From positions 1-24,037 of the forward strand of contig JAIECC010000148.1 in NCBI GenBank assembly GCA_029068665.1: 24,037 nt of DNA, given 5' to 3'. This document shows, one piece after another, positions 15,545 to 24,037 of this stretch. The position numbers and the translations under genes are program-made. Numbering within the stretch: position 1 is the first letter of the stretch; the number at the start of each line of letters is the position of its first letter. The stretch comes from Lachnospiraceae bacterium. GTDB taxonomy: Bacteria > Bacillota > Clostridia > Lachnospirales > Lachnospiraceae. The notes below the pieces were generated by a model that saw only the letters and a program-made list of their open reading frames with translations, ran no database searches and was not told the DNA's origin.

Positions 15545-15562
15545 TTATTTCAGCCTCCGCTC

Positions 15563-16777
15563 TTACTTCCCGGCCAGTTCCTTCATCCTTTTAAGCATCT
15601 TCTTATCGATCTCTTCGACTCCATATCGTATTTCGGAATAAAACTCCGTCATCTCGCTGACATCATCGAAGCCCTTCTGCCGGATTTCATTCTCTATATC
15701 CCGACAGGTGCTTTGACTGTTTAGTGAAATCTCATCCTTATGTTTCATAATTCTTAGCTTATAATACCTGCGGGCTTTCTCTTCTAAGGTCAAAGGGCGT
15801 GGAAAATTTATCCTTCCATGACTTTTTTCTTTTGTCACTGTTTTTTCTTTTTCAGCTGCTTCGATAATATCTTCTTCATAGCTTCTTGGTTTCAACAAAA
15901 ACTTTATCAGCTTTCTCATTAAACGATAGAGCAGGAACACCATTGTTCCAATAAAAACAGCCATAAGAAGAAACTCCAGAATCAACCCCCATCCTGTTAC
16001 TCTCTCTGGGAGAACAAAATCCCCCTCTATATAGTCCAAATCCATATACTCTTCTCCCAAAAGCTCCCCCAGCTTATTTAAAATAAACCAAATGATTCCA
16101 AATAAATACTGAACGATTGTCCTGCAAACAGCCAGCAAAGCATCTGTAATCTCATCTGTCCCGAAGATATATCCCATAAAAAGTCCCAATACCAAAACCA
16201 GGATAATAATGCTGACAATCCTTGTATTTGTTTGAACCATCCGCTTTAAAGGCAATCCTGACACATCTTTTGTGGTATCCATGTACTTTGTCAGTCCTTC
16301 CACATAAAGCATCAAATAATAGATGAGCAATAGTAAAATTGTAACTATATAGGTAATTTTCATAAGAAAGGACTGATGGGAGACCAAACTCAGAATATAA
16401 ATTATACAGCAGACCAGAAAACTAGGCCAGGGAATGTCTGAAATCGGTTTAATAACAGCACCTTTACGAGAATAATTCAGTGCCGATATTGTCAAATATA
16501 TCTGAACTGCAATTAATACCAGTCCCATTCTTCCGGGAAAAGGAAGTACAAAAAGTACACCCATAAGACCCAGGTGGAAGAACAGGATCCCCATATGTGT
16601 GGATATCCATTCCCGAATGCCAAAGGATAGCACATAGAGCAACAACAGGCTGGCAATCACAAAAAAACCCGGCATCTCATTCAGAAACAGGATTGCGAAA
16701 GAATACAATATAAGAGCTACAAATACTGCCTCATACAGCATTCGAAGTATGATTCTTGGCCACCTGAAGTTAAGCAT
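15563..16777 (-). CDS. multi-pass membrane protein with DUF4129-like cytoplasmic tail (TgpA-like, no transglutaminase)
   Basis: The 404-residue protein has about six N-terminal membrane helices, two or three more near 185-285, and a charged C-terminal region. About residues 325-400 resemble DUF4129 (ARRYYKLRIMKHKDEISLNSQSTCRDIENEI...FYSEIRYG). The gene order after MoxR and DUF58 is that of TgpA-type clusters, where the third protein usually carries an extracellular transglutaminase core. No Cys-His-Asp core is visible here. It overlaps the DUF58 gene by 8 bp. It probably works in envelope biology, but no activity can be stated. Confidence 0.75.
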   Translation of the reverse strand: MLNFRWPRIILRMLYEAVFVALILYSFAILFLNEMPGFFVIASLLLLYVLSFGIREWISTHMGILFFHLGLMGVLFVLPFPGRMGLVLIAVQIYLTISALNYSRKGAVIKPISDIPWPSFLVCCIIYILSLVSHQSFLMKITYIVTILLLLIYYLMLYVEGLTKYMDTTKDVSGLPLKRMVQTNTRIVSIIILVLVLGLFMGYIFGTDEITDALLAVCRTIVQYLFGIIWFILNKLGELLGEEYMDLDYIEGDFVLPERVTGWGLILEFLLMAVFIGTMVFLLYRLMRKLIKFLLKPRSYEEDIIEAAEKEKTVTKEKSHGRINFPRPLTLEEKARRYYKLRIMKHKDEISLNSQSTCRDIENEIRQKGFDDVSEMTEFYSEIRYGVEEIDKKMLKRMKELAGK

Positions 16778-17891
16778 CCGTCAGCTTCACCTCCAAATCA
16801 TGTATATATGGTCTTGCATATTCTAATTGCTGAATATCATAGTAAGGAACCAGCATTTTCACACAGATTCCCTGTTCTTCCATACGATCTGCCATATCAA
16901 TCAAATCCTTCTTACAATAGGGTGAAATAATTACATAAGAAATGTCCTGAGCCTTATCCTCTAATGCTTCTTTTACCAGTTCCAAAAATCCTTCTATACC
17001 ACCGCTGGCTGAGATTCTTGCCAGATACCGGTCCATGGTAAGCATATGATTATAGGTACAGCCAAAATCAACCGTCCCATATTCTCCTGTAATCACATCC
17101 AGTCCATTGGAGGTCAACGAAACCGGCAGCTTCTCCTCAATGAATTTCTGTGCAAGGGTACTGGTAAGCTCAATGGCAAGCTCCTGCATTTCCTCGACTT
17201 TGAGCATGGTATTGGTTTCCAGATTCAACAGCAGCTTCACTCTCTGTTCCGAAGTACGGTCGTGAACATTTACCATCAACTCATTGGTTCTGGCTGTTGC
17301 CTTCCAGTTGATGCTGCGTATATTATCGGAACGGTCATAGTCACGAATCCCCCGAAATGTATACGGGTCTTCCAGCAGACTTCTTCGGTTCAGAATTTCA
17401 CCAAGAATATTCTGAAACCATACTTCAAGTGCCTCTTCCCTTCTTTTCTTTGGCAATACATAAATATATGTATCATTCGTTACATGCTTTGCAAAACGGT
17501 TAGCCAAAAAGAAATCTCTTGTCAGGATATGAAAGGAAGTGATTTCATAATATCCTCGATGCTCTGCAGTAAAGGTCAGCTTTCTACTGATTTTCTGATT
17601 TCCCATTACAGAAAAAACATCATTCCGATGATAGGAATCCGTTATGGTGGAATTTTCCCGGTTATCAAATTGAAAGGTTTTTGAACAGGAAAACTTCACA
17701 TGAAATACTGCCATTGGCAGAAACTTGGCATTATTGATTATCTCTACCAGGCTGGTCTTACTGCCTGCCATGACACATTCATCTTCAAAGCGAATCTTCA
17801 CCGTCAGATTCTGATCCCACAGCCTGCGATATAACATTGTCTGAACAGCATAAATTACAATGGCAATTGTAATGGCAACAATCAGTTCCAT
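16770..17891 (-). CDS. DUF58 domain protein
   Basis: The 373-residue protein starts with a hydrophobic anchor (about 2-20), followed by a beta-rich domain. The DUF58 signature RGIRDYDRSDNIRSINWKATARTNELMV is at 180-207, and a von Willebrand A-like fold follows. DUF58 proteins are the usual partners of MoxR ATPases and may serve as their substrate or adaptor. The start codon directly follows the MoxR stop codon (TAG-ATG), and the end overlaps the next gene, so the three are coupled. Confidence 0.88.
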   Translation of the reverse strand: MELIVAITIAIVIYAVQTMLYRRLWDQNLTVKIRFEDECVMAGSKTSLVEIINNAKFLPMAVFHVKFSCSKTFQFDNRENSTITDSYHRNDVFSVMGNQKISRKLTFTAEHRGYYEITSFHILTRDFFLANRFAKHVTNDTYIYVLPKKRREEALEVWFQNILGEILNRRSLLEDPYTFRGIRDYDRSDNIRSINWKATARTNELMVNVHDRTSEQRVKLLLNLETNTMLKVEEMQELAIELTSTLAQKFIEEKLPVSLTSNGLDVITGEYGTVDFGCTYNHMLTMDRYLARISASGGIEGFLELVKEALEDKAQDISYVIISPYCKKDLIDMADRMEEQGICVKMLVPYYDIQQLEYARPYIHDLEVKLTDA

Positions 17892-18845
17892 CTATTTCTC
17901 CCAATCTTCTACCGGCACCTTGACCGTATTCACGATTCCGGAAATCAGTTCCACTCCTCGTGCAAAATGCCGGGACCCGCCAACAGCAGCTACTCTGTGT
18001 CCAAGCACAAATGGCGCCAGAGTCCTTATATCATCCGGCTCCACAAATGTCCTGCCGGAGATTGCAGCATAACTCTGGGCACATCGCAGCAGACTTAAGG
18101 TTCCTCTTGTGCTGACCCCAAAGCTTAATTGATTGCTGGTCCTGGTAGCAAGAATTATGTCAACCATATATTCCCGCACACATGGATGGACAAATACACC
18201 TTTTACCGTCTCCTGCATCTGTAAAATATCCTGTACTGTACACACGGAATCCAGATGCTCCAAAGGACTCTCTGTGATAAACCGCTCAATAATGTTAAGT
18301 TCCTCTTCCTTCCGGGTTTCCCCCATGGACAGCTTCATCATAAACCGATCTAACTGTGCCTCCGGCAAAGGATACGTACCGGTTGTCTCAATGGGATTTT
18401 CAGTTGCAATCACAATAAATGGCTGGGAAAGCGGCATAGTCTCCCCATCAATGGTAACCTGCTTCTCCTCCATGGCTTCCAGCAGACTGGACTGGGTCCT
18501 TGGAGTAGTCCGGTTAATCTCATCTGCCAGGAGGATATTCGTAAACACCGGTCCCTTTACCAGCTGGAACTCTGAGGATTTCTGATTATATACATTCAAA
18601 CCGGTAATATCCGATGGCATCAGATCCGGAGTCAGCTGTATCCGTTTGAAATCACCGTCGATGCTTTTGGCGAATGCCTTTGCCAACATGGTCTTACCGG
18701 TTCCGGGATTATCCTCCAGCAGAACATGCCCTCCTGCAAGAACAGCGGTCAATATCAGTCGAATCAGCTGCTCCTTGCCAATGATTACTTTCGAAATGTT
18801 ATCACTTATTTTATCTGTCAGCATTTTTACTGCTTCTATCTCCAT
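17892..18845 (-). CDS. MoxR-family AAA+ ATPase
   Basis: The 317-residue ATPase has Walker A EDNPGTGKT (44-52, K51), Walker B ILLADEIN (D108/E109), sensor-1 ATENP and the MoxR-specific PLPEAQLDRFMM. MoxR proteins act as chaperones that activate metal- or vWA-containing partners; here the DUF58 gene follows without a gap. The ribosome binding site AAGGAG lies inside the 3' end of uvrA, only 3 bp separating the two genes. Expression therefore probably follows uvrBA. Confidence 0.9.
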   Translation of the reverse strand: MEIEAVKMLTDKISDNISKVIIGKEQLIRLILTAVLAGGHVLLEDNPGTGKTMLAKAFAKSIDGDFKRIQLTPDLMPSDITGLNVYNQKSSEFQLVKGPVFTNILLADEINRTTPRTQSSLLEAMEEKQVTIDGETMPLSQPFIVIATENPIETTGTYPLPEAQLDRFMMKLSMGETRKEEELNIIERFITESPLEHLDSVCTVQDILQMQETVKGVFVHPCVREYMVDIILATRTSNQLSFGVSTRGTLSLLRCAQSYAAISGRTFVEPDDIRTLAPFVLGHRVAAVGGSRHFARGVELISGIVNTVKVPVEDWEK

Positions 18846-18848
18846 CCC

Positions 18849-21680
18849 TTATCTCCTTATCAGATACTTTTCCAAATACTGTCCTGTATGACTTTCCGGA
18901 CACTGAACTACCTCTTCCGGTGTACCCTGAGTTACCACCGTACCTCCACGGACACCCCCTTCCGGTCCGATATCAATAATATAATCCGCTGTCTTAATCA
19001 CATCCAGATTATGTTCGATGACCACTACCGTATTCCCGCCTTCTGTCAAACGCTGGAGAATATCAATCAGCTTATGCACATCTGCAAAATGAAGTCCGGT
19101 GGTCGGTTCATCCAGAATATAAATAGTCTTACCGGTGCTTCGCTTACTCAGCTCTGTGGCCAGCTTAATTCTCTGCGCCTCTCCGCCGGATAAAGCCGTA
19201 GATGGCTGTCCCAGTTTAATATAACCAAGTCCTACATCCCGCAGAGTCTCAATTTTGCGCAGGATGGAAGGTAAGTTCTCAAAAAATACACAGGCCTCAT
19301 TTACTGTCATATCCAGTACATCAGAAATACTCTTTCCCTTGTACTTCACATCCAGGGTTTCCCGATTATACCGTTTACCATGACAAACCTCACAAGGAAC
19401 ATATACATCCGGCAGGAAATGCATCTCTATCTTAATGATACCATCTCCCTTACATGCCTCGCAGCGACCACCGGATACATTAAAGCTGAATCGTCCTTTA
19501 TTATAGCCCTTAGCCTTTGCATCCTTCGACGAGGCAAATAAGTCCCGTATCATATCAAAAACACTGGTATAGGTAGCCGGATTGGAACGGGAAGTCCGTC
19601 CGATGGGAGACTGGTCAATATTAATTACCTTATCCAATTGCTCCATTCCGCGAATCTCATCATGCTTTCCCGGTTTTTCCTTTGCCCGGTTTAAGTCTCT
19701 GGCCAAATGCTTATAAAGAATCTCATTTACCAAAGAGCTTTTTCCGGAACCGGACACTCCGGTGACACAGGTCATAACTCCGAGAGGGAACTTTACATTG
19801 ATTTTCTTCAAATTATTCTCTCTGGCTCCGATTACCTCCAGCCAGCCTGTGGGTGTCCGGCGCACAGGCGGAACCGGAATCTGCTTTCTGCCGCTTAAGT
19901 AATCACCGGTAACGGATTTTTTGCACTTCATGATATCCTTAGCCGTTCCTGCCGCAACGACTTCTCCACCATAATCACCGGCTCCCGGTCCGATATCTAC
20001 GATATAGTCTGCTGCCAGCATGGTATCTTCATCATGCTCTACTACGATCAGTGTATTTCCCAAATCCCGCAGTCGCTTCAAAGTGGCTATAAGCTTATCG
20101 TTATCCCGCTGATGCAGTCCTATGCTGGGTTCATCCAGGATATAAGCAACCCCCACCAGACCGGAGCCAATCTGTGTTGCCAGACGAATCCGCTGGGCCT
20201 CACCGCCGGACAAAGTAGCAGTGGGACGGTATAATGCCAGATAATCCAAGCCAACGTCCATCAAAAATTGGATTCTGGCGCGGATTTCCTTCAAGATCAC
20301 ACCACCTATCAACTGCTGCCGTTCTGATATATTAAGCTGTTCTAAATACGTGTGCAGATCTGCAATGGACATCTCCGTAATTGCCGCAATATTTTTATCA
20401 TCTATGGTGACCGCAAGGGATTCCGCTTTCAAACGCTTTCCATCACATTCTTCACAAGGAGTAATGGACATATAGGACTCGTATTCTTCCTTCATGGATT
20501 GGGAAGACTCCCGATATCTCCGCCTGATATTTTCCAACAGCCCTTCAAAGGTGATATCATAAACTCCTTCTCCCCTCTGTCCTTTATAATATACCTTTAC
20601 CGTTCTAGTTCCAGTGCCATAGAGCAGCAAATCCTGAATATCCTGGGGATAATTCTGAAATGGCGTATCCATGTCAAAATGAAACTCTTCCGCTAATGCA
20701 TCCAATATAGATCTGCTAAAACTTCCTTCCTTGGCTGCCGACTGCCAGCCCATTACCTGAAAGCAGCCCTCATTAATACTAAGGCTTCGATTCACCATCA
20801 GATCAAGGTCAAATTCCATCTTATATCCTAAGCCATGACATACCGGGCAGGCTCCAAAGGGATTGTTGAAGGAAAAGCTTCTTGGTTCAATCTCCTCAAT
20901 ACTGATACCACAATCCGGGCAGGAAAAGCTTTCGCTAAAGTTCATAGGTTCACCGCCGATGACATCTACCGTCATATTCCCCTCTGCCAGCTTCAGTGTG
21001 GTTTCGATGGAATCAGCCAGCCGCTGTTCAATTCCTTCCTTTACTACCAGTCGGTCCACCACTACATCAATGGAATGCTTGATATTTTTATCTAATGTAA
21101 TTTCCTCGGACAAATCATAAAGGTTACCATCCACAATAACCCGGACAAATCCACTTTTCTTTGCACTTGCCAAAAGCTTTTCATGCCTTCCCTTCCGTCC
21201 CTTGACCACAGGTGCCAGCAGCTGAAACTTTGTACCTTGTTCCAATTCCATGATTGCATCCACCATCTGGTCAACGGTCTGCTTTGCAATTTCCTTGCCG
21301 CATTTCGGACAATGCGGAATGCCGATTCTTGCATATAACAGTCGAAAATAATCATATACCTCCGTTACCGTTCCCACTGTTGACCGTGGATTCCGGTTGG
21401 TGGACTTCTGATCAATGGAAATCGCTGGTGACAGACCTTCAATCTGTTCTACATCCGGCTTCTCTGCCTGTCCCAGAAATTGTCTTGCATAAGAAGACAA
21501 GGACTCCATATAACGCCGCTGTCCTTCTGCATAAATAGTATCAAATGCCAAAGAAGACTTACCGGAACCGGAAAGCCCAGTCATAACCACCAGTTCATTT
21601 CTAGGTATATCAATGTCAATATGTTTTAGATTATGCTCATTTGCTCCTCGTATCTTAATATACTCTTTCTTATCTGCCAT
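18849..21680 (-). CDS. uvrA: excinuclease ABC subunit A
   Basis: The 943-residue DNA-damage sensor of nucleotide excision repair is full length. The N-terminal Walker A is GLSGSGKS (35-42), and the second is GVSGSGKSS in the C-terminal half. Both ABC signatures (LSGGEAQRIRLAT and LSGGEAQRIKLAT) are present. Zinc modules show as CPKCGKE, CPDCGISI...CPVCHG and CEACKGDG...CEVCHG. A TTG two codons upstream is only 3 bases from AGGAG; I chose the ATG at 21680, 9 bases away. It lies 69 bp after uvrB with no terminator. Confidence 0.97.
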   Translation of the reverse strand: MADKKEYIKIRGANEHNLKHIDIDIPRNELVVMTGLSGSGKSSLAFDTIYAEGQRRYMESLSSYARQFLGQAEKPDVEQIEGLSPAISIDQKSTNRNPRSTVGTVTEVYDYFRLLYARIGIPHCPKCGKEIAKQTVDQMVDAIMELEQGTKFQLLAPVVKGRKGRHEKLLASAKKSGFVRVIVDGNLYDLSEEITLDKNIKHSIDVVVDRLVVKEGIEQRLADSIETTLKLAEGNMTVDVIGGEPMNFSESFSCPDCGISIEEIEPRSFSFNNPFGACPVCHGLGYKMEFDLDLMVNRSLSINEGCFQVMGWQSAAKEGSFSRSILDALAEEFHFDMDTPFQNYPQDIQDLLLYGTGTRTVKVYYKGQRGEGVYDITFEGLLENIRRRYRESSQSMKEEYESYMSITPCEECDGKRLKAESLAVTIDDKNIAAITEMSIADLHTYLEQLNISERQQLIGGVILKEIRARIQFLMDVGLDYLALYRPTATLSGGEAQRIRLATQIGSGLVGVAYILDEPSIGLHQRDNDKLIATLKRLRDLGNTLIVVEHDEDTMLAADYIVDIGPGAGDYGGEVVAAGTAKDIMKCKKSVTGDYLSGRKQIPVPPVRRTPTGWLEVIGARENNLKKINVKFPLGVMTCVTGVSGSGKSSLVNEILYKHLARDLNRAKEKPGKHDEIRGMEQLDKVINIDQSPIGRTSRSNPATYTSVFDMIRDLFASSKDAKAKGYNKGRFSFNVSGGRCEACKGDGIIKIEMHFLPDVYVPCEVCHGKRYNRETLDVKYKGKSISDVLDMTVNEACVFFENLPSILRKIETLRDVGLGYIKLGQPSTALSGGEAQRIKLATELSKRSTGKTIYILDEPTTGLHFADVHKLIDILQRLTEGGNTVVVIEHNLDVIKTADYIIDIGPEGGVRGGTVVTQGTPEEVVQCPESHTGQYLEKYLIRR

Positions 21681-21749
21681 TTTCAAATTCTCCTGCTATC
21701 TCATCCTTCTATATTTGTTCATCTATTTCTCTTTCTTTTCCACATCATT

Positions 21750-23735
21750 TCAGTCATCAATATCCCGTAATGTGATTTTTAACTCTTTCAACTCGTCACG
21801 GAGTATAGCCGCCATCTCAAAATTCAACTCAGCTGCTGCCTGATTCATCTTCTTGGTCTTTTGAGCAATGGCTTCTTCCAATTCCTTTCTGGTCATGGAT
21901 TCTGCATCCTTGGAAGCCTCCGGCAGTTCTTCTAAGTTATTCTCATTGCTGATGATATCCCGGATTTCCTTTACAATGGTCTGTGGTACAATACCATGCT
22001 CCTGATTATATGCATCCTGGATTTCCCGGCGGCGGTTGGTCTCGGAAATTGCCACCTGCATAGACTGAGTCATGGTATCTGCATACATGATAACATGTCC
22101 TTCGTTGTTTCGGGCAGCACGTCCGATAGTCTGAATCAGTGAGGTTTCTGAACGAAGGAACCCTTCTTTATCCGCATCCAGAATTGCCACCAAAGTAATC
22201 TCCGGTATATCCAGACCTTCCCGCAAAAGATTAATTCCCACCAGAACATCAAAGATACCTAACCGCAAATCCCGCACGATCTCGATTCGCTCTAGCGTAT
22301 CAATATCGGAATGCAAATATTTTACCTTAATTCCCACATCCCGCATGTAATCGGTCAAATCCTCTGCCATCCGCTTTGTCAGGGTGGTAACCAGAATCTT
22401 ATGTCCTTGTTCCACTTCTTTATTTACTTCTGAAATCAGATCATCAATCTGTCCCTCTACCGGCCGCACATCAATCACCGGATCCAGCAATCCGGTAGGA
22501 CGGATAATTTGTTCTACCCGCATCATTTCATGGTCCGCCTCGTATACGGAAGGGGTAGCCGATACAAATAACAGCTGATCAATTTTCGTCTCGAATTCTT
22601 CAAAATTCAACGGGCGGTTGTCCAGTGCCGAAGGCAGGCGGAAGCCATAGTCCACCAGAGTAGATTTTCTGGAACGGTCACCGGAATACATTCCTCGTAT
22701 CTGTGGTACTGTAATATGAGATTCATCAATAATCATTAAAAAGTCATCTTTAAAAAATTCCAACAGGGTATTCGGTGTGGCACCAGGCTCCAAACCGGCT
22801 AATGGTCTGGAGTAATTCTCAATTCCAGAGCAGAAGCCTGTCTCCCGCAGCATTTCCATATCGAAATTCGTCCGCTCTGCAATCCGCTGTGCTTCAATTA
22901 GTTTTTCCCGTTCTTTAAAATATTTTACCCGCTCTGCCAGCTCTGTCTCAATTTCCGCAATGGCATGATTCATCTTTTCCTTTGCTACCACATAGTGGGA
23001 TGCAGGAAAAATACAGGTGAAATTCAAAGAGCGGTGAATCTCTCCGGTCAGAGGATCAAATTCCGTAATCCGGTCAATTTCATCTCCGAAGAATTCAATC
23101 CGGACCGCATCCTCAAAGGTACTGACCGGAATAATCTCTAACACATCACCTTTCACCCGGAAGGTGCCCCGTTTAAAGTCCATATCATTTCGTACATACT
23201 GTATATTAATCAGCTCCCGGATCACATCATCCCGATCCTTATTCATGCCGGGGCGAAGGGATATCATCATCTCCCGATAGTCATCCGGATCACCGATACC
23301 ATAGATACAGGATACGGAAGAAACCACTATGACATCCCGACGTTCAATCAGTGCTGCCGTAGCACTATGCCGCAGCTTATCTATTTCATCATTTACTGCT
23401 GAATCCTTGGCTATATAAGTATCTGTGGACGGCACATAAGCCTCCGGTTGATAATAATCATAATAGGACACAAAGTATTCCACCGCATTTTCCGGAAAAA
23501 ATTCCTTAAACTCGCTATAGAGCTGAGCCGCCAAAGTCTTATTATGTGCTATAACAAGGGTTGGTTTATTTAATTGCTGGATAACATTCGCCATAGTAAA
23601 GGTCTTACCAGAGCCCGTGACACCGAGAAGTGTCTGGAACTGGTTGCCTTCCTGAAAGCCTTTGACCAGTGCTTCAATCGCCTGTGGCTGATCCCCGGTG
23701 GGTTGGTATGGGGCATGTAATTTAAAATGATCCAT
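21750..23735 (-). CDS. uvrB: excinuclease ABC subunit B
   Basis: The 661-residue helicase-like subunit receives damaged DNA from UvrA and recruits UvrC. It has Walker A GVTGSGKT (38-45), the damage-probing beta-hairpin YYDYYQPEAYVPSTDTYIAK (about 91-110) and DESH in motif II. Motif VI reads QTIGRAARN, and the C-terminal UVR motif is AAAELNFEMAAILRDELKEL. Length and start (GGAGG 8 bases upstream) are standard. A LexA box about 115 bp upstream indicates SOS control. Confidence 0.97.
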   Translation of the reverse strand: MDHFKLHAPYQPTGDQPQAIEALVKGFQEGNQFQTLLGVTGSGKTFTMANVIQQLNKPTLVIAHNKTLAAQLYSEFKEFFPENAVEYFVSYYDYYQPEAYVPSTDTYIAKDSAVNDEIDKLRHSATAALIERRDVIVVSSVSCIYGIGDPDDYREMMISLRPGMNKDRDDVIRELINIQYVRNDMDFKRGTFRVKGDVLEIIPVSTFEDAVRIEFFGDEIDRITEFDPLTGEIHRSLNFTCIFPASHYVVAKEKMNHAIAEIETELAERVKYFKEREKLIEAQRIAERTNFDMEMLRETGFCSGIENYSRPLAGLEPGATPNTLLEFFKDDFLMIIDESHITVPQIRGMYSGDRSRKSTLVDYGFRLPSALDNRPLNFEEFETKIDQLLFVSATPSVYEADHEMMRVEQIIRPTGLLDPVIDVRPVEGQIDDLISEVNKEVEQGHKILVTTLTKRMAEDLTDYMRDVGIKVKYLHSDIDTLERIEIVRDLRLGIFDVLVGINLLREGLDIPEITLVAILDADKEGFLRSETSLIQTIGRAARNNEGHVIMYADTMTQSMQVAISETNRRREIQDAYNQEHGIVPQTIVKEIRDIISNENNLEELPEASKDAESMTRKELEEAIAQKTKKMNQAAAELNFEMAAILRDELKELKITLRDIDD

Positions 23736-23850
23736 GAAAGCTTCCTCCTTTTTAATTTCCCATCCCTTTCTTACCCTATTTCAAAGCAGTCTTTCGCAAT
23801 CTGTTATTAAACAGTATAGCACTATCCACTAAAAAAGTACAGAGAAAAGT

Positions 23851-23862
23851 GAACATTTGTTC
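23851..23862. promoter_or_regulatory. LexA (SOS) box upstream of uvrB
   Basis: GAACATTTGTTC matches the Gram-positive LexA core GAAC-N4-GTTC exactly. A minus-strand TATACT about 30 bp nearer uvrB is the likely -10, placing the box near or upstream of the -35. The rest of the 302 bp between uvrB and the right edge is AT-rich, with no gene I can support. Confidence 0.8.
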
Positions 23863-24037
23863 TTCCTCTCCATATACCACAGATATTCTCCCCATACTCT
23901 TCTCTTGCAAAATATAGTCTGCATAACTACAAAATATATTCCTATCCAAAGAAATAATAATCCTGTACACAAGTTTATTCGATTCCCTCCATAAAATCAA
24001 TAAAATCACTATGTACTTCCATAAATTTGTGTTATAA

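Noticed and set aside
23776..24009. 77-residue minus-strand frame upstream of uvrB
   Set aside because: It starts with GTG without a good ribosome binding site, contains the LexA box and promoter inside its frame, and resembles no protein I know.

Overview
The window looks like chromosomal DNA of a low-to-mid GC Gram-positive anaerobe of the class Clostridia, most likely Lachnospiraceae. The evidence is strong AGGAGG-type ribosome binding sites, a Firmicutes-type LexA box (GAAC-N4-GTTC), lipoprotein signals, a PtsG-like IICBA permease with a RAT-like leader, and Firmicutes-style vitamin transport. No phage, insertion sequence, CRISPR array, tRNA or rRNA is visible.

Layout, left to right. (1) 1-2015: a FliD-related protein cut by the left edge, then a 132-bp tandem repeat with strong hairpins, then a receiver-only response regulator facing it. 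(2) 2127-4500: a glucose-type PTS IICBA gene whose leader carries a terminator overlapped by a RAT-like antiterminator, so it is probably controlled by a GlcT/BglG-family protein. (3) 4596-10256, minus strand: a thiamine-related operon. A near-consensus sigma-A promoter, a TPP riboswitch and an intrinsic terminator precede a thiamine-binding (MTH1187/YqgV) protein, a permease, an NMT1/ThiY-like lipoprotein and an ATPase. A PLP aminotransferase and a CPA2-type antiporter follow closely on the same strand. (4) 10383-11590, plus strand: one lipoprotein of unknown function with its own promoter and end hairpin. (5) 11609-14993: two divergent operons. On the left, a WYL regulator, a YjbR/DUF3795-like protein and a GyrI-like protein; on the right, a MarR regulator and an FMN-binding split-barrel protein. 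A 22-bp perfect palindrome lies inside the MarR promoter. (6) 14999-23862, minus strand: a LexA box, uvrB and uvrA, followed with almost no spacing by a MoxR ATPase, a DUF58 protein, a membrane protein with a DUF4129-like tail, and a CmpB-family membrane protein.

In region 3 the riboswitch should shut off uptake of a thiamine precursor when TPP is plentiful. In region 6 DNA-damage induction of uvrBA could read through into the MoxR/DUF58 envelope genes, since no terminator is seen between them. The least ordinary features are the nearly identical 132-bp repeats with an inverted junction, the RAT-like ptsG leader, the MarR palindrome with a probable CTG start, and the MoxR cluster without a transglutaminase. 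I see no clear case for an entirely new system; most of the window is housekeeping or regulatory content.
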